Origin: Akkermansia muciniphila
Lineage (GTDB): Bacteria; Verrucomicrobiota; Verrucomicrobiia; Limisphaerales; UBA9464
Length of the DNA: 37,460 nucleotides
NCBI GenBank assembly: GCA_945861565.1
Contig: CAMAUY010000046.1
Span: 1 to 37,460 of the forward strand
Direction: 5' to 3'
Part shown: positions 32,807 through 37,460 of the stretch, piece after piece
Numbering within the stretch: the stretch's first letter is position 1
Layout of the letters: every line of letters starts with the position of its first letter
Made by a program: the position numbers and the translations under genes
The notes under the pieces: generated by a model
Database searches by the model: none
Told to the model about the DNA's origin: nothing
What the model saw: only the letters and a program-made list of their open reading frames with translations

Positions 32807-34150
32807 ATGAACGATGTTCCTATAGAATCTGAGGCGATTGCCGGGTCGGCAGGCAACGAGGCGGCGGCGCGCCCTACGCGGGTCCGTTACCGGGTGGTGG
32901 GCCTGACCGTGCTCCTGGCGATGATTACCTACCTGGACCGCGCTTGCATCGGGAAGATGGCGCCAGAGATCATGCGCGACCTGCATCTTTCCAGCGTTCA
33001 GATGAGCTACGTGTTCAGCGCGTTCGCCATCGCCTATGCGCTGTTTGAAATCCCGACCGCGTGGTGGGCGGACCGGCTTGGCACTCGCTCGATTCTCACG
33101 CGCATTGTCTTGTGGTGGTCGCTGTTCACGATGATCACCGCGGGTGTATTCAATCTGACGTCGCTGCTCGTGACGCGCTTTCTCTTCGGGATGGGCGAGG
33201 CGGGCGCATGGCCTTGTGTGGCACGCACCTTCTCGCGCTGGATTCCGAAGCGCGACCGCGGGACGATCAAGGGATTGTTCTTTGCCGGGGCGTATTTGTC
33301 GGGCGGGCTCACGCCCCCGCTGGTGGCGATGCTGCTCCATTACATGCACTGGCGATGGCTGTTTGTCGGGTTTGGATGCCTCGGTCTCGCGTGGGCCTTC
33401 GTCTGGCAGGCGTGGTTCCGCAATGAGCCGGCGGAACATCCATCGGTCAACGTTGCCGAACGGGAACTCATTCTCGCCGGGCGGCCGACCGAGATTCCAT
33501 TCCAGGGCGGCTGGCCGTTTTGGCGACACCTGCTTCGGCAGTGCAATGTCATTGCGCTATGCCTCATGTATGTCCCCAACGCCGTCACTTTCTATTTCTG
33601 CATCACCTGGCTTCCGACCTACTTGAAGGAGCGGCATGGCTTCGATGCGGCGTCGCTGGGTTTTGTTTCCGGCCTGCCGCTGATGCTCAGCGTTGTGAGC
33701 CAATTCATGGGTGGATACCTCTCCGACATCCTGGCGGCGCGTTACGGGCTGCGCGTGGGACGACGGGTGCCGGGAATCGTCGGGTATTCGATCGCGGCGC
33801 TTGCGACGTTCAACGCCGCGACGTCCGCGGTGCCGATGACTGCGGCGGTGTCCATCGCCGTGGCGACGGCCGCGTGCATGTTTACCACGGCGTCGGCCTG
33901 GGGAACCTGCGTGGACATTGGCCGCGAACATTCCGGCGTGGTGAGTGCGGCGATGAACACGGCCGGCCAGATTGGCAGCATCTTCAGTCCGCTGGCTGTG
34001 GCCTACTCCGTGAAGTGGTTTGGCGACTGGAATTTGCCGTTATACGTGCTGGGAAGCCTGTTTCTTCTGGGTGCCGCGTGCTGGCTGGTCATCGATCCGC
34101 ACCGGGCCGTGTTCGACGAAAGGAGTGGCGAGGGCGCCGTTCTAACGTAG
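32807..34150 (+). CDS. MFS transporter, ACS-like family
   Basis: From the ATG at 32807, 447 residues with about 12 predicted membrane segments. VVGLTVLLAMITYLDRACIGKMAPEI opens helix 1. WADRLGTRSILTR is the helix 2-3 signature, and RFLFGMGEAGAWPCVARTFSRWIP matches helix 4-5 of the anion:cation symporter family. This resembles the transporter at 5219 but is clearly a different gene. It probably imports an organic acid, for example a sugar acid; the substrate is inferred from family only. No enzyme gene is coupled to it. The open frame extends to 32723, but the extra residues overlap the DUF1697 remnant. Confidence 0.85.
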   Translation: MNDVPIESEAIAGSAGNEAAARPTRVRYRVVGLTVLLAMITYLDRACIGKMAPEIMRDLHLSSVQMSYVFSAFAIAYALFEIPTAWWADRLGTRSILTRIVLWWSLFTMITAGVFNLTSLLVTRFLFGMGEAGAWPCVARTFSRWIPKRDRGTIKGLFFAGAYLSGGLTPPLVAMLLHYMHWRWLFVGFGCLGLAWAFVWQAWFRNEPAEHPSVNVAERELILAGRPTEIPFQGGWPFWRHLLRQCNVIALCLMYVPNAVTFYFCITWLPTYLKERHGFDAASLGFVSGLPLMLSVVSQFMGGYLSDILAARYGLRVGRRVPGIVGYSIAALATFNAATSAVPMTAAVSIAVATAACMFTTASAWGTCVDIGREHSGVVSAAMNTAGQIGSIFSPLAVAYSVKWFGDWNLPLYVLGSLFLLGAACWLVIDPHRAVFDERSGEGAVLT

Positions 34151-34272
34151 GACGGGAAAGAGATAGAATTGACCGCAGTAACTTCTCAGTTGTCGCAGCC
34201 GGACTTGGCCCGATATGGCCTGATTGAACATTTGACAGAGACGTCTGGGTCGCCGACGGGCAAAATGCCCCT

Positions 34273-35136
34273 GTGCTTGGTCAATTCCTCGCGGCTGCGC
34301 GACTCCACTCGCCCCTCGCCGCCCAGCAACTCGGGCTGGCCGGCGAGCTGACGGCGATTTCCTTGCGCCACGCGCGGGTTGGTTCGGCATGGGCGTCGCA
34401 CCTTGCAGCCAGTCGGGAAGTGATCCTCGAAGGCGCCAATCGCTGTTCCCGGCATGGCTGGGCTCTTATCATCGGCGCGGGGGATGGTCGAGACGTTCCC
34501 GTCAAGGAACTGGCCGAACGATTCGAGTTGACCGTTCTGGCGGATATCGTCGTCAGCGCCGCAGCTCGCAACCTCGCCCGGTCCAATCCTGGCCGTGTCG
34601 TCTGCCAACCGTGGGATGCCACGGGTGCCATTGCCGAACTGGCCCGTCGACGGAATACAATCTCGGCCAGCGAAGCCGTCAGCTTGTTTGAACAGGCGAA
34701 GCCGGAGCCGTTGCCTGGGATGGAACCCGACCTAGTTGTCTCCGCCAACTGCCTCTCGCAACTTGGATTGATCCACTCCAATGCCGTTCCCGCAGCGAGG
34801 GCGAACCCAGGGCTGGCTGAGCGGTGTGCACAGGCTGCCGCTTGCAGCCATTTGCGCTGGATGGCCCAACGCTCCGGCACCCGCGTCTTGATCGGCGATA
34901 TCGCGCGTCTCGACGTCGCTCCCGACGGACACCTCCTGCGTCGCGAAGATTGGCTCCAACACCTCCCGTTGCGGCCCCCCGACCGCGTCTGGCGTTGGAA
35001 TCTGGCCCCAATTCCAGAATGGAGCCCGGACTTCCATCGCGTTCACGAGGTCGGCGCCTGGATCGAGATGAGTCCCGTTGACCCGATTCCCGCTGGGGGT
35101 GGCGAGCGAGTCCGGGTTGATGGAAGAATTTCATGA
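34273..35136 (+). CDS. Methyltransferase-like protein, probably with a frameshifted 5' end
   Basis: 287 residues from the GTG at 34273. WALIIGAGDGRDVPVKELAERF resembles motif I of SAM-dependent methyltransferases (GxGxG loop and following acidic residue), with LVVSANCLSQLG as a later strand. The family is otherwise not recognised. The true 5' end appears to lie upstream in another frame. A frame from TTG 34169 encodes TAVTSQLSQPDLARYGLIEH; then, after an apparent missing T in the TTT run near 34231, the present frame gives FDRDVWVADGQNAPVLGQFL, which reads smoothly into this gene. So it may be a broken gene or a sequencing error. No ribosome site supports 34273 strongly. Confidence 0.6.
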   Translation: MLGQFLAAARLHSPLAAQQLGLAGELTAISLRHARVGSAWASHLAASREVILEGANRCSRHGWALIIGAGDGRDVPVKELAERFELTVLADIVVSAAARNLARSNPGRVVCQPWDATGAIAELARRRNTISASEAVSLFEQAKPEPLPGMEPDLVVSANCLSQLGLIHSNAVPAARANPGLAERCAQAAACSHLRWMAQRSGTRVLIGDIARLDVAPDGHLLRREDWLQHLPLRPPDRVWRWNLAPIPEWSPDFHRVHEVGAWIEMSPVDPIPAGGGERVRVDGRIS

Positions 35137-35284
35137 CGATGCCGGCTTCCTCTCGCGACAACTCACAATGGGTCGCTTGGCAAGCCCACTTCCGTGGCCT
35201 AGCGTGGTATGCGATCGGTGGTTAAATCTTAATTCTCCACCCAGAGGCATTGAGGACGAAAAGAAAAAGGTAAAAAACAGAACT

Positions 35285-35848
35285 ATGAAACGAATACTCC
35301 ATCATACCATGGTGGCCGCACTATTGGTCGTGGCGCTGACGCCGACTTTCACCACCCGCGCTGCCGCCGGGACCAAGAAGCAGGAAGAGGCCAAAAAACT
35401 CGAAACCGAATCGCAGCAGGCGATCCTAAATTTCAAGACTGCCGACCCCACGATGACGAACTTCTTCGCCAAGGCGGCGGGCTACGTGATTCTCCCCGGC
35501 GTGGGTGAGGGCGGGTTCATCCTCGGCGGCGCGCGAGGCAAGGGATTGGTTTTCGAAAATGGTAAGGTGGTTGGCAACGCCACCATGTCGGAAGTCAGCA
35601 TCGGCGCGCAAGTGGGCGGCGGGTCGTATGCGGAAGTCATTTTCTTTGAGACGGCGGAGGGGCTCAAGAGCTTCAAGGGCAGCAAATGGGAGATGAGCGC
35701 GAAAGCCAAGGCGAACGTCGCCGCGTCGGGCGCGGCGGCGAATGCGAAGTATGAGCTAGGGATCGCGGTCTTCACGCTGCCCAAGAGCGGTGCGATGGTG
35801 GCGGCGGCGGTGGGGGGGCAAAAGTTTAAGTTCGAACCGGTGAAGTAG
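35285..35848 (+). CDS. SYLF/YSC84-domain exported protein
   Basis: 187 residues from the ATG at 35285. Residues 8-27 (VAALLVVALTPTFTTRAAA) form a signal peptide. The rest is a SYLF domain: FFAKAAGYVILPGVGEGGFILGGARGKGLVFENGKVVG and GAQVGGGSYAEVIFFE. In eukaryotes SYLF (YSC84) domains bind lipids or actin; in bacteria they are exported proteins of unknown function. Length matches the family. The C-terminus, with KYELGIAVFTLPKSGAMVAAAVGGQKFKFEP, is complete. Longer frames from 35078 run through the end of the methyltransferase-like gene and are not supported. Confidence 0.9.
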   Translation: MKRILHHTMVAALLVVALTPTFTTRAAAGTKKQEEAKKLETESQQAILNFKTADPTMTNFFAKAAGYVILPGVGEGGFILGGARGKGLVFENGKVVGNATMSEVSIGAQVGGGSYAEVIFFETAEGLKSFKGSKWEMSAKAKANVAASGAAANAKYELGIAVFTLPKSGAMVAAAVGGQKFKFEPVK

Positions 35849-35911
35849 GCGCTCACCCGCCCTTCCCATCGGTCAATTTTGGAAGCACGCGGGCCGCCTC
35901 CCGCATCAAGG

Positions 35912-37120
35912 TTATTGCCGAGGTCGGACTTGATAGAACCAATCGATGGGCAGGCTCTTAAGCTGAAGTGACATGCCCCCTTTGTAGTTGAAGTAGGTAA
36001 TAAGCGCGCGGTTCTCGACCCACGTAACCGCAGGATAGGCCCATCTATCATCGGATTTGTCCTCGATGTTCTGAATGTGCTTCCAGGTTTGCCCGTCATC
36101 GGTCGAAATCGCCGCGGTCAGGGGATTTCTTGAGTGGGGACTTCCGACGTCGTGATTCCAAATCGCCAGGAGATCCCCCGTCCGGGGGATTCGTTCAATT
36201 GCAATGGGCGACCCAGAACCTCGGAGGGCTGTGAGCGTTGGTACACTCCAGGTTTCCCCCCCGTCCTGCGAAATCGTCTGGTATTGCCCACCGAGAATCG
36301 TTCTGAGAAACATGAGAAGTCGCCCATCCTTTAGCTCGATTGCGGCGGGTTCCCAGCATCCACCCCCTACCGGTTTAATACGTTTGCCCTCGTGCCATGT
36401 CTTGCCATCATCGTCAGAAATCAGGCAGAACGCGCTGCCAAAGTAGTCGTCGCATTCGATGACAATTCTTCCACTCTTGAGCATGAGGCCCCTTCCACTG
36501 GCACTTTCCACGTAACGATTCTTTTGCGTAAGTTCGCGAGGCGGTCCGAAGCTCCTGCCTTCATCTTTTGAGACCCGCATGATCATCCGACAATCACCGG
36601 TCTTCGATGTCGACTTATTCCAGGTGTCCGCAACTTCCTCATACTTTTTGAAATGGAAAAGGGCTATTTCGCCGCTCTTCAGACGGATGAAGTTAACCTC
36701 CATTACATTGCGTCCATCTTCATGCTCCACCAGGGTGTACTTTTTCCCCCAGCTTCGTCCCCCGTCTTCCGATACCCGGCCGACAATCCGAGCGCTGCCG
36801 TCGTCGGCACTGGTTTTGCCATAGAACTCACTCCATCCAAGCAGCAGCCGACCCTCGTTGAGAGCGATAATGTCTGACTCGCTGTTCCTCGGGTTCTCGG
36901 TATTGGCTTGGGCAATCGTAAGCTGAAATGCGTCTTGGCTATTTCCATCCGCACCATTCAATCCGACACCGGCTAATAGAAACAGCCATGCGGACAAGGC
37001 ATCTTTCAACACCTCGGCCCAACGACGTCGGAATATCAAAGTGTGTTTACACACCGTGTCGCCTTTCAATTTAGGTTTGAGGACATTCATATACGTTGTC
37101 ATGTCATCGCTGACCTTCAT
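35912..37120 (-). CDS. Sialidase-like beta-propeller with five Asp boxes
   Basis: 402 residues. Five Asp-box repeats S-x-D-x-G-x-[ST]-[WF] are visible at 117-124 (SEDGGRSW), 184-191 (SKDEGRSF), 235-242, 284-291 and 339-346. This fits the six-bladed propeller of the exo-sialidase/BNR family. Residues 37-56 (VLKDALSAWLFLLAGVGLNG) provide a membrane or export signal after a basic stretch; an internal ATG at 37102 is a closer alternative start. GGAGA-type purines (GGAGAGA) precede the ATG at 37120. The arginine triad expected of true sialidases cannot be confirmed by eye, so activity may differ. Likely role: glycan handling in the envelope or outside the cell. Confidence 0.88.
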   Translation of the reverse strand: MKVSDDMTTYMNVLKPKLKGDTVCKHTLIFRRRWAEVLKDALSAWLFLLAGVGLNGADGNSQDAFQLTIAQANTENPRNSESDIIALNEGRLLLGWSEFYGKTSADDGSARIVGRVSEDGGRSWGKKYTLVEHEDGRNVMEVNFIRLKSGEIALFHFKKYEEVADTWNKSTSKTGDCRMIMRVSKDEGRSFGPPRELTQKNRYVESASGRGLMLKSGRIVIECDDYFGSAFCLISDDDGKTWHEGKRIKPVGGGCWEPAAIELKDGRLLMFLRTILGGQYQTISQDGGETWSVPTLTALRGSGSPIAIERIPRTGDLLAIWNHDVGSPHSRNPLTAAISTDDGQTWKHIQNIEDKSDDRWAYPAVTWVENRALITYFNYKGGMSLQLKSLPIDWFYQVRPRQ

Positions 37121-37312
37121 TCTCTCCGGGTTGGTATTTTATAACGATCGGCCACCGGCGATCGGTGACCCGCGGATGCTGGTTTCTCACACCCGTGCTG
37201 TAAACCACGATTGGCATGGCAGCAACAGGTTTGAACCGAAGGGCGAGCGGACTTCATTACAGGATCTGGGCACCGTTTAATACAAGTCCGAACTGAAATA
37301 TGAGTCGCGGAT

Positions 37313-37460
37313 CGGTGCATCCCGATGTTGTCGGAGACGGTAGCGGACGCCGCGCTGCGGCGTCCCCGCGCCGTTCAGGCGCATCACGAACCGCGCAGCG
37401 GCCCTGTCCGCCGGCTGGACGCGGGCGGGGTTGTCGCAGCGCGACAACCTCTACCGACAA
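37313..37460 (-). mobile_element. MITE-like repeat, copy 5, inverted and cut by the window end
   Basis: 148 bp of the 163-bp element, in the opposite orientation to copies 1-4. The outer arm CGGTGCATCCCGATGTTGTCG begins at 37313-37316, and the sequence runs through both hairpins to the start of the second arm. It is closest to copy 1 in sequence, but with G instead of C at the site corresponding to 506. It lies 192 bp upstream of the Asp-box gene. Its expected 9-bp duplication (left half GTCGCGGAT at 37304-37312) cannot be checked because the right flank is outside the window. Confidence 0.85.

Noticed and set aside
1..37460. tRNA, rRNA, riboswitch or CRISPR array
   Set aside because: No T-loop/acceptor pattern, rRNA-like segment, known riboswitch core or regularly spaced short direct repeat was seen on reading both strands.

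Overview
The window looks like chromosomal DNA of a GC-rich, free-living Gram-negative bacterium. I infer Verrucomicrobiota (Pedosphaera/Limisphaerales type). The basis is the combination of a Tat-exported DUF1501 protein, two pseudopilins with the [16 protein letters not shown] start, a ResB/CcsA cytochrome c maturation pair, LamG and Asp-box proteins, a Gfo/Idh/MocA oxidoreductase and GTP-type PEPCK. No rRNA, tRNA or CRISPR array was seen, and no transposase gene.

Layout. 1-3.1 kb: a P-type ATPase remnant, repeat copy 1, an exported triple-repeat protein, a retropepsin-like protease and an M48 metalloprotease. 3.2-7.8 kb: copper amine oxidase, then a translationally coupled rhmD-like sugar-acid dehydratase and MFS transporter. 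7.8-9.0 kb: a decaying stretch with a response-regulator stub and a frameshifted beta-barrel gene. 9-11.9 kb: a hypothetical protein, a pseudopilin and an FKBP isomerase. 12-15.9 kb, minus strand: pckG, a GT2-GtrA fusion and an ABC-2 permease. 15.9-16.4 kb: an array of short hairpins. 16.4-21.6 kb, minus strand: truA, a lipoprotein with an internal duplication, resB and ccsA, closely spaced and probably co-transcribed. 21.8-23.8 kb: a VapBC-type toxin-antitoxin pair and an oxidoreductase. 24.2-27.6 kb: DUF1501 protein plus an eight-haem lipoprotein cytochrome, ending in a strong terminator. 27.7-31.3 kb: a second pseudopilin, folA and a YifB/ComM ATPase. 31.5-37.1 kb: a LamG protein, a broken DUF1697 gene, an MFS transporter, a methyltransferase-like gene with a likely frameshift, a SYLF protein and an Asp-box protein.

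The most interesting feature is a dispersed repeat of about 163 bp present five times: 485-647, 23942-24104, 28678-28840, 29405-29568, and 37313 to the window end in inverted orientation. It has inverted terminal arms of about 18 bp and two strong internal hairpins. Every complete copy is flanked by a 9-bp direct repeat, perfect in two copies and 8/9 in two. The two arms show compensatory base changes between copies. No copy encodes a plausible protein and all lie between genes. I interpret it as a MITE-like, non-autonomous mobile element with a conserved fold. One copy sits 39 bp upstream of folA, and folA lies between two same-orientation copies.

Functional links: the Ccs genes would mature c-type cytochromes such as the eight-haem lipoprotein. 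The rhmD-like/MFS pair, amine oxidase, Gfo/Idh/MocA, LamG and Asp-box proteins suggest scavenging of sugars, sugar acids, amines and complex glycans, with PEPCK serving gluconeogenesis.
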